64,000 bases of DNA, taken from positions 2,896,562 through 2,960,561 of the forward strand of contig NC_046654.1 in NCBI RefSeq assembly GCF_900324485.2, in the 5' to 3' direction. Under the pieces are notes generated by a model. That model ran no database searches, had not been told where the DNA came from, and saw only the letters and a list, made by a program, of their open reading frames with translations. This stretch comes from Mastacembelus armatus. Its lineage: Eukaryota > Chordata > Actinopteri > Synbranchiformes > Mastacembelidae. The translations under genes were made by a program, and so were the position numbers. Shown here one piece after another: positions 21,901 to 40,309 of the stretch (the first letter of the stretch is position 1; each line of letters opens with the position of its first letter).

Positions 21901-24900
21901 TTTGTTTCTACTGACTTTTAATTGGATTAGAAGATGAAGCACGTTGAAAATAAGTGACTAAACTAAAGGCTACACTCTTCAGTAATATGGCTGGTTTCTA
22001 AAATGTGGCATCACTGTTTCACTCACCTCTTGCACAATCTTCCTTATGTTGTTCACATACAGCGTCACATAGTCTTTGATGTATGTAGACTTCTGAGGAG
22101 CTGGGATATTGAACCAGTCTGTAGCCAGAGCCGCCTCGTTTTCATTGTTCCCACTCCAAATTATTATAGAGGGGTGAGACTTGAGGCGCCGAACCTGATG
22201 AGCCACAATAAGACAAACCTCAATAAGACAAACTGCACATTCATGTATTTTAAATAGAACCACTGCATGAAAAGTACTTCTTCATTTGCTTCTCCACAGT
22301 ATGCAGACATTTAGTGAACTATAAAAAAACAAATCAGTGATTTAAATACAGTGTTCACCTGTTGGACGACCTCTTCTCTTACTGTCTGTATGAATCTGTC
22401 CTCAGTGGGATATGTAGCACAGGCAAACATGAAGTCCTGCCAAACCTAAAGACACATATTTATCACTGTGAGGGTCCGTCTGTTCTATAATATGTCCATG
22501 AGTCACTGTGGCATCACGCAATCATTAGCATGACAGCAGTTACCATGATTCCCAGCTCATCACAAATGCTGTAGAACAGATCCTGCTCATACACCCCTCC
22601 CCCCCACACTCTGAGGGCGTTCATGTTGGCATCCACCGCTGACTGCAGCAAGTTCTTTAGGCTGCAGGACAAACAGAGAGCAGGTAGTTTTAGTATTCAT
22701 GTATGTAAAATTGGACAAACCCAGTAAGAATAAACTGAAAAGGTCAAAAATCCTGATCCAGTTTAACTCATTATGGATTCAAAGACTCAGATGAAATGAA
22801 GGAGAAAAAAGAGGAGAAGAAACGTCTCCAAGAATAATGTCATAATTTTGTGGTTAACATTCAGGAATGAAAGGCAAAGAAGCTTTTCCAACTAAACTCA
22901 CACAGCAGGGGTGACTTGGTCCTGAAAGGAGTGGGCTGGGATCCAGTTGGACCCTTTCAGGAAAACTGGTTTCCCATTGATGCGGAAATAAAAGCTCAGA
23001 CCTGGAGACCCAACGACTGGCTCCTGAACAAGTTCCACTGTGCGAAAATACACCTGGAGGATACATTTCATCAGCACTTGGACTCCACTTAAAAGTTACT
23101 GGATTTTTCTATGTCAGGTTTAATGCAATGATTTAAGCTGATTTAAGCAAATACAAAAACATAATATGAAAGGAATGTAAAAGTAGACAGGTATTAACCT
23201 CTGACCTTAGATTCGGTATTCAGGATTAAAAGTCCATCCTGAAAACCTCTGAGGGTCAGCAGGTAGAAGGGTTGGTCACCGTGTCCATTGGGCCACCACA
23301 ACTTCACCTGGTCGCTCTGGAAGCAGGTTTTACAACAACATAGTTTTTAAAAATAAAGGCAATATATTATATTGATATGACAGACAACCTAAAAATCTCT
23401 CATTCCTACACACAATAGTCTGACTGGACTGTATCGAGTACCGTGTTTATGTTTAGGATGAAGATGTTCTTGGTCTTTCCAGAGAGAAACTCTGTCTGGA
23501 AGGTCTGGTCAGAGTCCAGTTCAGGTATGGACAGTGTGATCTGGCCTGTAGTTGTCTCAACAGCATCAACAAGAAGTTCAACCTGGACCGTCCACTGAGA
23601 TCGGCTGTAATCTGGACAAACAAACGGATTAGACAAATAAAAACCCATTTACTGGGGAATATTTTTTTACTTTTAATGGGAACCAGATTAGTTTCCTTTG
23701 GGTTCTTTTACCCAAACTGCCAGCAGTGAAGAACCCAGTGTTAGTCAGTTTTAACACCGATCATTGACTGTTTATCTGTTTAAGAGTTATTTTTTATTGC
23801 ATTTGTAATCAAAATCTTTTTAAATGCAGTTGATGGAACATACTGTAAAGAGGAACAGAAGAAATCTGGACAAGCTGCAGGATGTCAAACGCCTCCAGTC
23901 GAACGTCCTTCCACAGTCCCATCGTCGGAAACGAAGGCCCCCAATCCCAACTGAAGGAACTTTGCTCCTGCACCAAAACACAGTGAGTGAATATTAAAAA
24001 TCTACGATTTTTTTTATTTCAACCTGATTTTTGGCATCTGAACTTTTGTTTTCTCTGCTTTATCTGTTTAAAACAAACTCGAGGGCATGACTGGTATTGT
24101 GGGGACATGACTGGTATTGTGGGGACATGACTGGTGTGCCTATTTGACTCAAAACCTACTCACTTTCCTTATGAAATTGACGTGACATTCTCCTTTCTGG
24201 ACATCTGGGGGACATTCAGGAGGAACTCTGTAGGCAGAATGAGCTTTTCTCTGCTCGGACGCATAAAGAACCGGAGACAGCAAGCTGACGTTCAGCACAT
24301 TGTCCCCGTCCCTCAGCAGGTCCCTTACTGAGAAGTCCTGCACAGAAAAAGACATACTTTAAAGAGAGCAAACAAACAAACACTGCAGTGGAAGAACGCA
24401 TGTACTGTGCATTGAGAACCGCTCATTTGATGCTTAACATACATATCTACGAAACATGTTGTCTGTCTTTCCGACAGTGATTCCATTGAGCCAAACTGAT
24501 GCAACAGTGTCGACACCATCAAAGACAAGAAGCACCTTCTGCCTGGCCCTGTTCATGCACACACAGGTGAGTCAGCATCCGCACACAGAAAACTCTCAGA
24601 AACTAAATGCATCGTTGGACTCACCTGAGCTGGGCAGAGACAGCAAACACGGTCGTGTATGTCCAGTTGTCAAGAGCAATCCACTGATAAGACACATCGT
24701 TGAACCTGAAGTATGGGTCCTGCAAGAAAAGTGTTCAGGCTTAATCTGCTTATAAAGATATTTTTATTTCACTACAGTCAAAGTTTGATGTAGGTTCTTA
24801 CTGACACCTGCTGTTACATCATGTGCTGACATTTAGACAAAGCCAGGATTTCAGAAATACTCATTCTTACTGTTTTCATGTGCAACAGTAAAAGCACTTA

Positions 24901-25145
24901 AAACATGAGATTGGGTCAAAGGCTCATATTGGTCCCACCTGGATGTATCCCTGTTGCTGCAGAGCTGAGTGGACACATCCGGGCACCTGTGCAGTCAGAG
25001 ACAGGGACCCATCGGAGCTTGACAGTCCCCATTTACCGTTCAGACTCACGGTCCGCTGCTGCTCCGTTACCGAGGAAAACACACGGAAACACACACACAA
25101 CAAAACGCCTAACACGCAAATGAAATTATTTCCACACGGAGTCAT
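18951..25145 (-). CDS. manba: Lysosomal beta-mannosidase
   Basis: Seventeen coding exons (high to low): 24939-25145, 24625-24719, 24443-24548, 24164-24337, 23844-23967, 23442-23611, 23206-23316, 22902-23053, 22544-22661, 22359-22445, 22027-22194, 21647-21865, 20691-20855, 20213-20357, 19893-20035, 19395-19655, 18951-19175. They join in phase to 889 residues (human 879, also 17 exons). The glycoside hydrolase family 2 enzyme removes terminal beta-mannose in the last step of N-glycan breakdown in lysosomes. An N-terminal signal peptide is visible. The catalytic acid/base is Glu466 in IWSGNNENE and the nucleophile is Glu563 in [11 protein letters not shown]. Both are intact, and their offset from human E457 and E554 agrees with the length difference. 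Order and strand relative to slc39a8 and ube2d3 match human. Confidence 0.97.
21038..21115. repeat. Imperfect duplication in manba intron
   Basis: The words ACTAGTAGTACCGGTAGTAATAAT and ACTAGAACCGGTAGTAATAAT lie about 50 bases apart. This is a local, AT-rich imperfect repeat in the intron between exons 12 and 13. Confidence 0.6.
24086..24135. repeat. 20-bp minisatellite, 2.5 copies
   Basis: The unit CATGACTGGTATTGTGGGGA repeats head to tail 2.5 times with no mismatch in the full copies. It lies about 30 bases from manba exon 4, within intron 4. Confidence 0.9.
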
Positions 25146-25741
25146 AGTTTGCGGTTTGTTGGCGCCATGTTAGCTGTACGAAACACTGCTCAATAAACCT
25201 GTTTCCGTGTTTGTCACATGACCTCCACGTGACTGTCAGGCGATCGGACTACGAGTGTCACATTTTCTGATTTAATGAAAAATCAGAAATACTTAACGTT
25301 TTTTTTAAACATATGTTTGTGTCTGGTAAAACGTCAACATGTTTACAAGCTCTAATTAATCTATTGACATTAATACTTAACGTACACCCGCTTGGTAGTG
25401 CAGTTATTTGGGTTTCCAGATGTGGAAATGTCTCATTCACGACAAAAACATGTCTCATCTTTTTCAGCCTTTAATTTATATAAAAAAACTTAATGTAAGA
25501 AACTATGTAATTCTATTTAAACATATTACTGAACACCAGCGTCAGTCAATTCTTTACAATCAGTGAATTAAAATGAATTTTTTTTGTATGAATGAAGTTT
25601 TAGCATTTTTAAACTCTACAAAAGTGAAAATGTGATTTATCCTGTGACAAGTCATTCTCTGCCAACAAGGTAAAGTTTGTATTCAGTGCATTCAAGATGA
25701 AAAACAAGCAGCACTAGGTTTTGTTGTATGGTTTAAGTAAC
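25146..25741. other. manba promoter / ube2d3 3' flank
   Basis: The first about 100 bases upstream of the manba ATG contain CpG-bearing promoter-like sequence (CACGTGAC at about 25227). The rest is AT-rich with no exon. Confidence 0.45.
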
Positions 25742-25747
25742 TTTATT
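25742..25747 (-). terminator. ube2d3 poly(A) signal
   Basis: Reverse-strand AATAAA about 1.05 kb beyond the ube2d3 stop codon. The intervening AT-rich stretch, with several homopolymer runs, fits a 3' UTR. Confidence 0.55.
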
Positions 25748-26790
25748 GAAGGGAAAACTAAAAAGAAACAGAGCCACAAGTTGATTATCAACCATTAGCT
25801 TTGCATCAATATTTTAAGGCTACAAGAAGACAGTGTTCAAGTGGGCATAAAACTAACTGCTCATCTACTGGCTTCTAAGTAACAAAAAAAAATAGAAAGC
25901 CATCGAGAGGAACCAAATATTTTTCCAACTGTTCAGCCTTACAATCCATTAAATTTGCAGAAACATCAGATATAATAGCCTACCTTTATTAACATGCATA
26001 AAATACAACATTAAAGTTCTTATATTTTGTTTCCTTAACATTGATATATACTGCTGTGCTTCTCTGTACACACACTGATAGTGGAATAAGATACACTTTT
26101 CTCCTCGGGTAATAGATACCTATACTAATGATCAGAAGTACATACCAACGTCACAATATCCCAGGAACCACCAACCAGTTTCCTAAATCTTTCAAACAAG
26201 TAGCATTTCCATTTTAGATATGACCACTTTCATTTTAAATAACAGAATTGTGCCAACTGGAGATTTAAAAATTTGGAAATTAGGACTTTTTTTTTTTTTT
26301 TTCTCTCCTTCAAACCAATCCTCTGAGAAACCCAGCCTAAGGCTTAAGTAACTAAACCCCACAGGATCCAGCCAGTTTATCAGCTGGACCACCATGGAGC
26401 TGCTCAGCATCCGGAGACCAGTCGCATCAGATTCTACTAAGTGTGTGCAGAGTAATTTATTAAAATCACCAATTTTAGGTCTTACTGGTGCATGCTTAAG
26501 CCAAGTGTTTAGAACCATGGTGTTTTTTTTTGTTTTGTTTTTTTAAAACTCCATATAAAACAGGAGTTGAAACTTCACAGAAACTGGCACGTGTCCTAGA
26601 GAGAAAACACTATCTTCTTATGAGCGCACAGTGGAGAAAAGGATGAGGGGTAAAATAATGAATAACAAAAAAAAATAATAATAATAATAAATCAAAATAA
26701 AAAAAAAAAAAAGTGAAAGAAAAACTGAATCCTGGAATTTTAAGTCTGAAACAACAGCAAGATTTTCCACCAGTTCTCCCAGTAATGCCC

Positions 26791-31527
<4,737 letters not shown>

Positions 31528-31920
31528 CCTCTCTCGGTGTTCTGCTTTTTAATTTGACGGATTTACGATCCAAGCAGCGCCAGAAACCCGTAACACTCCA
31601 CGATAAGCCACCACCTTAGACAAATCGACGGCCTTTGCTTCTCGAGCTAGCGTAGTTAGCCGGCTAGCAAGCTAAAGCTACGTATGCGCGGAGTTGGGAA
31701 CAAAGCTAGCTGGCGAAGCTTATCCAGCTTATTTTCGCCCAGACACAAATGTGACAGTATCCTCCGGTAGCCCTCGCTGCCCCCGTAGTCTCAAAGCCCC
31801 GTTTTTGGTTGAGCTGCGTCCCCTGTCGAGGCTGAACAATAAGTGCGTGTCGACAAAGCTGCTCCTCTGGTTTCGGTCGACGGCGTTAGCCAACTAGCGG
31901 CTGTCTGCGTGTATTTGAAG

Positions 31921-33031
31921 CTCAGTCCGTGACGGGGCGGAGGTGATGAAGATTGGTCACAAGCCCGCAGGAACATAAAAAAACAAAAAACAACTGGTCA
32001 CGTTGCTGATCAGTCAAGAATCAGTCAAGACATGCCAGCATTTAGTTGGTAAAGGATATGAATCAGAACCTCTGCCATACAATAACTCGAATTAAAGCCA
32101 CAACAAAGCTGGATTAACAACCCGGAACCCGGAATTGAAACGGATTTCTTGTGATCTGTGACCTGTTTTGTTGTCCTTTCACTTTTCCTGCGACTAGGAT
32201 TCGTCAGTTCTGCGACACAATGTCCCACATGCCTTAATGACATTTTACAATGTCTTGTTTCACCTGAACAGTTCAAACTCACAGTTGACCAACATGTGTG
32301 TTTTAAGAAAACCAGCAATGTTGACAATTATCCGGTAGTTGCCAGTACATTTTCTATAACTAGACGTCCCAGCTTTTATTGTTTCAGTAGTTAATAATCA
32401 GCTAGGACACGTTTTCAAAAAATGATTTGTACTTAATCAGTCACTCACGAATCTTTAAACTTTCTGCATTTATTTCACTTGTATTATTGTTAACTTAATA
32501 TCTTTGGGTGTTAATCTGACAAAGTTGTAAAGTTTAAAAAAAAAAAAAGTGAACCGTTTTGTGAAAATGATTATGATACTGTGCTGAAACCAAAGTGACA
32601 TAGAATATGTTATCTAAAATCATTCTTGTCTCAACTGTCACTGTTTGCTTAGAACTAAAGGAGTAATGTTCTTTTTTATACTTTGTATGTTTGAAACACA
32701 ATGCCAGCCCCACTATGCACCAGTGGGATTTTATTAATCTAGACACTACAGTAAAAATGAAAGAAAGTACATGGTCAAAGCCATAATTCAATACTGGGAG
32801 ACAGAAACCCTTTGGAGTGCAAAGGGCTGATTGATGAATAATAAAGGCTGCCTTTTGCCACATTGCACAAAATCACTTTACATAAGAATTACCAGGACAC
32901 TGGAAAAGAAATAATGAAAATTAATCAAGTAAATCTAAGTAAACAATTTTACTTGTAAACTGCTAGAATTTGGTGAATATTGAAGCAAAATAATTACCTG
33001 GTAGTTGTACATGGTTCTAGTTGTTATAATC
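31921..33031. other. ube2d3-rnf145 intergenic region
   Basis: No exon recognised. AT-rich, with no assignable transposon. The right part probably includes rnf145 3' UTR or flank. Confidence 0.45.
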
Positions 33032-33037
33032 TTTATT
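33032..33037 (-). terminator. Candidate rnf145 poly(A) signal
   Basis: Reverse AATAAA 216 bases beyond the rnf145 stop. Another lies at 32730-32735. Confidence 0.45.
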
Positions 33038-33252
33038 TTATTTTTTATTATTTCTTTACAAGTAATAACACAATTTAGTCTTTTTGTTCAGTCCAGACTT
33101 GTTTGCTAGACTGAAGCACATTCATTACACTGTCTGAAAGATGCAGTTTTTTTTTTCCTTTCTATTGGTTCGCAGAGAAAAGGCAAATGTGTTTATTTCT
33201 CCTTCATGGAGCATCACCCTTTTATCCCCTTCAAGGCACTGATGCAGGGCAG

Positions 33253-36200
33253 TCAGTCACGGTTGTCTGTGCTTGTGCAAGAGAAGGTGCCGTCTGTAGA
33301 GGAGAGTGGGGGCATCTGTGGTACAGGTTCGCCCTCTCTGAACTTGGATAGGTCCAAATCTGAACATGTGCCGTTACTTTTATGACTCTGAGGATTGTCA
33401 GTGCAGTTGAAAAGTTCAGAATTCTCATGGCATGATTTGACAAAAGGTTGACTCTCTGCAAGGTGCAACCCACATGCCTGTTGATTTTTATCAGCATTCT
33501 GTGATTCTGGTGAATCAAGGCTGTTCCATGATTCAGTTGTCCCATCACAGCTGTTATGTTTACCACTGTCATTCTGTTGCAGTCTAGTAATACTGTTTTC
33601 AAGTCCTGCTCCTTCAGAGTTGGACAGGCCTTCCATCATGTTCTTATACACAGCACCAGGAATCAATGGTAGTGATGAATCCTTTCCATTCTCCTCATCT
33701 TGGTTGTGCATGTTAGCCGTTTTACTCAGCAGCACATGGGAACTGGAAAGGCCACCTGAAGAGCAGCTTGACGCTGGGCCGACAAATCCAACAAAGTCTC
33801 CCCTGGAGCTGAAACAAAGACCCTGAGGTGTGTTTCTGAGAGGTTCACCCATCTGGTCTTTTTCTTCTGTTCCACAATCTCCATCTCCAAAGCTTTTCCT
33901 GTCCTCCTGCTGCTCACTGGGATCAGAACTCGCATCGTTTTGCTGCGTCACCCGGGGCATGCCAGAGTCCATGTTCAGATCTCCCTCTTGTGGAGCTGAT
34001 TCTGGCCCCATGTCTCTGTGAGGCGGAGCTACTGGAGTGTCACTTGAAGTCTGGCTCTGGCTCGGCACAGAGGGCCGGACTGTTTGGTGACACATGGGGC
34101 AGGTCTCCTGCACGTACAGCCACTTTCGGAGGCAGTTGCCATGAAAAAAATGTCCACAGTATGTGATCACGGCAGAGTTCATTTCCTGTGAAGAGAGACA
34201 CATGTGACTTGATAACACTTCACAAATATAGACATATATACTACATACTTTAAAAATATAGACATACATTCTACTACATACATACTTTACAAGTATAGAC
34301 AACGTATGATGGAAAACCGGTACAGAGAAACATTTAAACGCAGCTGCTGACTTGGAAATACCATTAAGGCCTGTATAGCAGTATTTTATTTAACACTACA
34401 TTCTACTACATATATCTATATAACAATACTATATTTTATTACTTACTATTATTTTTATTTATTACTACTATATACTTTAGTATGTGTATTTTACACGTAT
34501 TGTACATGTATACTTATACATATAGTTCACACAACAAATAGCTTTTGTTTTGTTGACTTATTTTCTTCTTATTACTTTGCATTTATTTGACTCTTTCATC
34601 CAAGAATGCTTGATCTGTGCTGCTCTAAATAACTTCTCTATAACTTCCCTGTTATTTTATCAGCATTTTCTCTTGCTGCTATCTTGACAAACATGTGACC
34701 ATTGTCAAGGACACAAAAACACATGGCTGAGAGCCAAACGCTCATATCTAAACCAGAAGAAGAGGAGGTGGGGCTAGACTGGTAAAACAGGTACAACATG
34801 CATGTTAAGTATTATAAATACACAGTAGTTTATATCGTGTCTATGCCACACGTAAGCAGAGCTGGGCAATATTGTTGAATATAAAGTGCCACTGTATTTT
34901 AACTTTAGATTCTAATGTTTATATTGTTAAGTTATTTTGTGTATTATTTTGTTTTTGGTGTTTTCACACAAGGTTTCACATGCCAGAAAACCAGAAACCA
35001 GGTAACAGATAAGAAGAGGCAATTCTTAAGCCTCTTCTAGGCTTACTCTTCAAATACAACACTGGAAAAACAAAGACAAAACTGTAAAATACCAAAACCC
35101 CTGCACATATATGAGGCCAGCTCAATGTGGTCCGCACTACAGTTACCATGTTTTATATTTTGCTTTAGCTTTGCTTCATAAGCACTCTGATGATTCCCTA
35201 TGACTGACCTGGAAACAGATGGAGCAGACGTCGTTGTGTTGCTGCAGCTGCTCGACCGTGGCTCTGGGGAGGGAGTTGATCTTCTTAGCTGCTTCCTGTC
35301 TGAGTAGGAAGCTTCTCCAGCCAGACTGAGCTCTGAGCCACACGTTGAAGTATGAGTGGATGATAATCACTGACGCGCCCATCCAGCTCCACTCCCCGAA
35401 CAGAGACTCCCAGGTTCCGTAAGCGACCACACACAGCGCCACCACAAACTCTAGCACCCTGCTGACGGCGTTCACCCAGTAAATCACTTCGTCCAGGCTC
35501 TCGATAGGGTCACTGCGAAATAGCTCCACCATGAAGAGCGAGTAGATCAGCATAGTTCCTATAACCTGCAGGAAACAATTATTTTTAGTACTTTGCATCA
35601 AAACTAATCAGCAGTATGACAAAATAATGTGAATTACAACCTTTTACTAAAAGCACTCTTTCTAAAATATTAAGATTGTCTACTGCACATCAGGTCAATT
35701 ATAACAATTATTTGTTATATCCCGCTTTGTTAGCAAAATATTTTCTTCAACTGATTCTCTTTAGTCTATTAAATGTCAAATAACCAAGGTGATGTCTTCA
35801 GATGTCTTGTTTTTTCTGAAAAATAGTACAAAACCCATTGACATTCACTTTCCAATAATAAAAGTCAAAGAAAACCAGAAAAGCATCCCATTCAAAAGCT
35901 GAAACAAGAGAGTAACTGGCATATCATCATTATTATTTACTTGAAAATCAGACATGGCAAAGCTACTGCAATTAACTAATTGATCAATCACCTAATCATT
36001 GTTGCTCTAAGTAAAAAGAACTGATGAAAATTGTAATCAATTTAAAATAATGTCAAAATAAAGAAGTGCTTCATAAGTTGACACTGTCTTTTGATAGGAC
36101 ATGTATATTTAAGGTTATTCAGTCAAATCTTCAAATACATGGTACAATAATCCAGCTAATTCTTTCACAAGACAAATATAAAGTGCCTCTCCTTACCTGG

Positions 36201-39200
36201 AGTGAAGTCAGCATGCAGCTAGAAACCAGTATAAGGAGCCAGAAGTCCATATGAAAGAACTGGGAGATTTTATAAGCCATAAACACTGGGAAAACCAGCA
36301 GCAGCAGACACATGCTGAGGCCGCGGAAGTGTTTCCACAAACTCCTGAAGCACAGAAAAAACAAACATTAATGAAAAACACACTGAAGAGAACTATGCAA
36401 AACCTTCAGAGAAGGTTTGACAATACTTCCTAACTTATTAAAAGGAAAAAAAAAAAAATCACTGTTGCTGCTGTTACTGTACCTGTTGCGTGATGCACCC
36501 AGGGCTAGAATAATTGGATCTGTTATTTCTATCATGGATTGCAGGGTTGAAGTCACCACAATGAAGAGGATGATGCTGAGGAGGAAGGTGCGCTGCAGTG
36601 CCTGCATATCTAACAGACCCGTCTGAAGAGCAAGCAGGAGCAGAGTCACGCCCTCAGTCACTCCTCTGAAAACAAGGATGACAAAACATTAAGGATAAAG
36701 CAAAGTAACACATGACAGCAGCACTTTGACTGTAGACTTGCACATCATGCTGGTATTTTCAGCTACTGCAAGGAAGAGAGAACACACACAAAAACAATGC
36801 AACACTACAAACAAAACTATTGAAAGATGCTATCACGTTTTGCACGTGCAGTCCAACAAGCCAATACAAATACAGGAGAATCAACATATTTCCATAACAA
36901 CAATGTGAACAATGAACCATCAGCTGAAAGTGTGGTTCCACTCAACTTTACACCACTTTACAAGGAGTTTCAGCTCATTGTCTATCTGTCCAGCTGCAAC
37001 TTTACTGCTATAGCTCAGTCTCACTATTCACAGGGTGTTGTTTTTGCAGTTTTCAGTGAAAAGCTCTAAAATCCATCTGTACATTACTTGCTCAGTACCA
37101 GCAGGCAGAGTGAAGCCTTTAGCAGCTAAAGAGACAAATATTAAAATAGCTTTAAAAAAAAAAAAAAAAAAGAATAAAAGAATATTAGAAATATGACAGG
37201 TGGTCACTAACACATCCACAAATGAATGATGTTGTCATAGCCATAGCTGCTTTATGTGTAAATCAACTAGTGGTTGTTAATAAGTTTAACAGCTTAAAAC
37301 CTTCTGCTGCCCCCAGGGGTGTGAAAACAATCAGTTACTGCAGGTTTAGCTGTGGAAAGTGCACCAAGCTGAACTATAAAACTGGAGGAAACATCTCACC
37401 TGTGCATGACATTCTCATTCTGAACAGCCGCATAACCTCCCAGGTAGAACTTGCATAGGTTGAGCAGTCCAAGAGCCAGGTAGGAAACAACAAAGGTCAG
37501 ACCCAGAAGAGAATATGGTGTGGCACAACATTCAGAGACACTGCAGAGTTTAACAAGTCAAACAGAGAAAACATCAAAGCATTAAAAACATGTGTAAGAG
37601 GAACACATGTACACAAAGGAATAATATTATAGTCACATCACACCTTGTGAGCAGGAAGAACATGATTCCCTGATGGACTGCAGAGGCAGCGTTGCCTGAC
37701 ATGATGTCTGAGCACAGCTGGACAATGAACAGAACAAACCAGAAGACACTGAAGAGCACAGGGACAGCAAACTGGTTCCACAGAGAGATTCCCACAGCCA
37801 GAAGTCTGTACAGCTCGATCACCTGAGAGACAGGAAACCAGTGACGTGATGAAGAGTGTAAGAACAGGAAACGTAACGGTGAAAAAACACATCTGAACCA
37901 ATAACCAGGAGGTAAAGGCGTAGCATATTTTCATTATGTGGACAGATTAAATTGTGGGTCATGTTCCATTACAAATAGAAAAAAATCCAATAATATAAAT
38001 GCAAATATATATATATATATATGGTAAAGTGCTTTTTTAAAAACTTGACAGGAATGCCTTAGACAATTGCTGCTTTAGACAAACAGCATGTGCTATAAAA
38101 ATGTTTTGGCATAAAAACAAACTTCAGAACAAAAGTACCTCCAGTTGAAGTAGCTCTGAATAGGCAGCCCTTGCAAGGCGATATGGCACAAAGAGATTTG
38201 AGAGGAGGAACAAGGTGATCCCTGCTCCGGTCAGTCCCATGGAGAATGTGTTAACAGTAAGAAGGGTGGTGTGAGGAGCAGCACAGAGTCGAGCCAGCAG
38301 AGGGAGCATGTGAGCAGAAAACAACCACACTTTTCTCGTCTTCATCAGGAAGGCACAGAGTGTGCTGAGGATAATCTGACCTGAGCAGAAAATACAATTT
38401 CCACAACTGTATGGATGGACGTGTATTTTAGACTCAACAGTTCCCTTCATTTATTTTTTATATTATCACTGTCTATGACTATGGACCTAACTGAGACTAT
38501 ATCTGATGTATCAACATGCGGGTTCAATTTTGGGACTCACTAGTCATTGCAGAGACAAATCTGTTAAAGGCCAGAGAATCTAGATACACGGCTCCTTCGT
38601 AACCATAATGCAGCTCCTCACGAACATAATCCCTAAAAGATGAACAGCAAAAACAGTTTTTTAAAATATATATACACTGTTTCTTGTTTTGTTTCTGCAG
38701 ACACATTAACAGAACACACAGCAGCACTCGACAACCTGAGGAGTAGTCTATGCTGCATTTTGCACAGCACTTAAAAGAAAACTATCATACTAAGGAAAAT
38801 CATTTCCTGGAACTTTGGCTATTATTTATTTTGGATCTAATGAGTTCCTATTTTAACCACTTTTTAAAATTTATTTATTTACATCATTGGTCTTTTTATA
38901 GTTTCCAACACACAACTTTTAAAGAAAAACCTGCTTGTTCTTACACCACAAATTTAGAAAGTGAGCAACAGTGGCCAGGACAGGGAAAAAAAAAACAATC
39001 CAGGTACAATAAATCTAAGTACAGCAGTTACAGTAGTAGCAGTTATAGTAGTAGTAGTAGCAGTAGTAGTAGCAGCAGTAAAAGCGCATCTCACTTGGAA
39101 ATCTGATGCCCCATATACAGGAGAAGGGCAGCAAGGATATGGAGGTAGAGCGTCACAATGTGTCTCAACGGCAGAACCAACACCACCATATTTATAAGGT

Positions 39201-40107
39201 GACCTGAAAGGTAAAGGAGAATCATGTTGTTTTCTCTGATTGAGAGTTGAGAGGACAGATGCTCATTGACACCAGGAAAGACACATAATATAGACACATC
39301 CAACCCCTTCATCAGATCTGCTGTATTTTTAATTGTTGACATTACTTATCAGGTTGACAAAAGCGCCATTTGGACGGGACTAACATGACAGTGAGAGGAG
39401 GGAAATATAATATTCACAGTAGAGGCAGAACATAAGCTCAGTTTCTCATTTACTTTCATTTTCCTGTTGTCAAATTGGTTCCTAAATAGTAACGCAGTGT
39501 CCAGCTGGAGTTTAAGCTGCCAAGAGACTAGAACTGTTTCAGCACTAAGACAGCCCCTCGTTTTACCTTCTCCACCATGGAAAATGTCCCCAATCTGCCA
39601 AAAAACAAAAATTACACAACTACACAAAGTTCAGCTGTTCTTAAGATCAATGACCAAAACATATTTAGATTACATTCAGTCAGTATCTTAAACATAACTA
39701 TTCCTTATAAAGAGTTCAAATCTGTCACTATGTGTCACTTGGGTTTTATCTTCCACACATTTCCTCAACATCCATGTGAATCTGTTCAAATTACAGCTGA
39801 AGCTTGGTCCTTTAACGGAGGATCAATTGTTTTATTTTGAGTAGAACATGCTGAACTACTGAGATTGAAGAAATTAAATTGTGTATCTGCCCAAATATTT
39901 ACAGGCTTAGATTTAGATGAAGTTTGTCATTTACTTACAAAGGTAGTACATGTTCCAGATGACATATTTGTATTTGAAGAGCATGTCTTCATTTTTGGCC
40001 TTCAGATGCTCTGTCAAGCCTTCAATGTCACATTTATAGAGCAGGTCTAGCACCAGTATGCTTGGCACCCTGAGGGCAACGTTGGCCAACTCTTCCAAAC
40101 GAGGCAT
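33253..40107 (-). CDS. rnf145: Membrane RING E3 ubiquitin ligase RNF145
   Basis: Ten coding exons (high to low): 39939-40107, 39095-39203, 38541-38632, 38139-38380, 37644-37822, 37400-37540, 36483-36665, 36197-36344, 35209-35565, 33253-34185. They join in phase to 850 residues. RNF145 is an ER multi-spanning E3 of the TRC8 family, linked to sterol-regulated turnover of HMG-CoA reductase and to SCAP. The N terminus VALRVPSILVLDLLYK and segments such as KVWLFSAHMLPLLARLC and SQFFHMDFWLLI are RNF145-like, not RNF139-like. The RING-H2 domain spans Cys535-Cys572 (CSICF...CGHFFHGNC...CPMC). Two oddities: the sterol-sensing YLYF motif reads YLHI (76-79), and the Ser/acidic tail after the RING is about 280 residues, against roughly 100 in human. 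Teleosts have two rnf145 copies, and which this is cannot be told. Confidence 0.93.
38006..38022. repeat. (AT)n microsatellite
   Basis: Short AT dinucleotide run in an rnf145 intron. Confidence 0.85.
39018..39082. repeat. AGT/AGC trinucleotide repeat
   Basis: Imperfect run of AGT and AGC triplets in the rnf145 intron next to exon 2, about 13 bases from the exon end at 39095. Confidence 0.85.
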
Positions 40108-40309
40108 CTTTGACTGAAACCAACTTCTGCGATGAGCACAGTCACATGCTGTTAGCTAACTGTACGGGACACACAGCTTCACTTCTACTCTGCTCGTCTT
40201 CTTGTCATCTGAAACACAAACACAGAAAAAAACAGAGAGAAGTCAGGTGTCTCACATGCACCGCAGGGCTCCTCGACGAGCGACCAGGCCGTTATTAAGC
40301 TCTCAGTTC

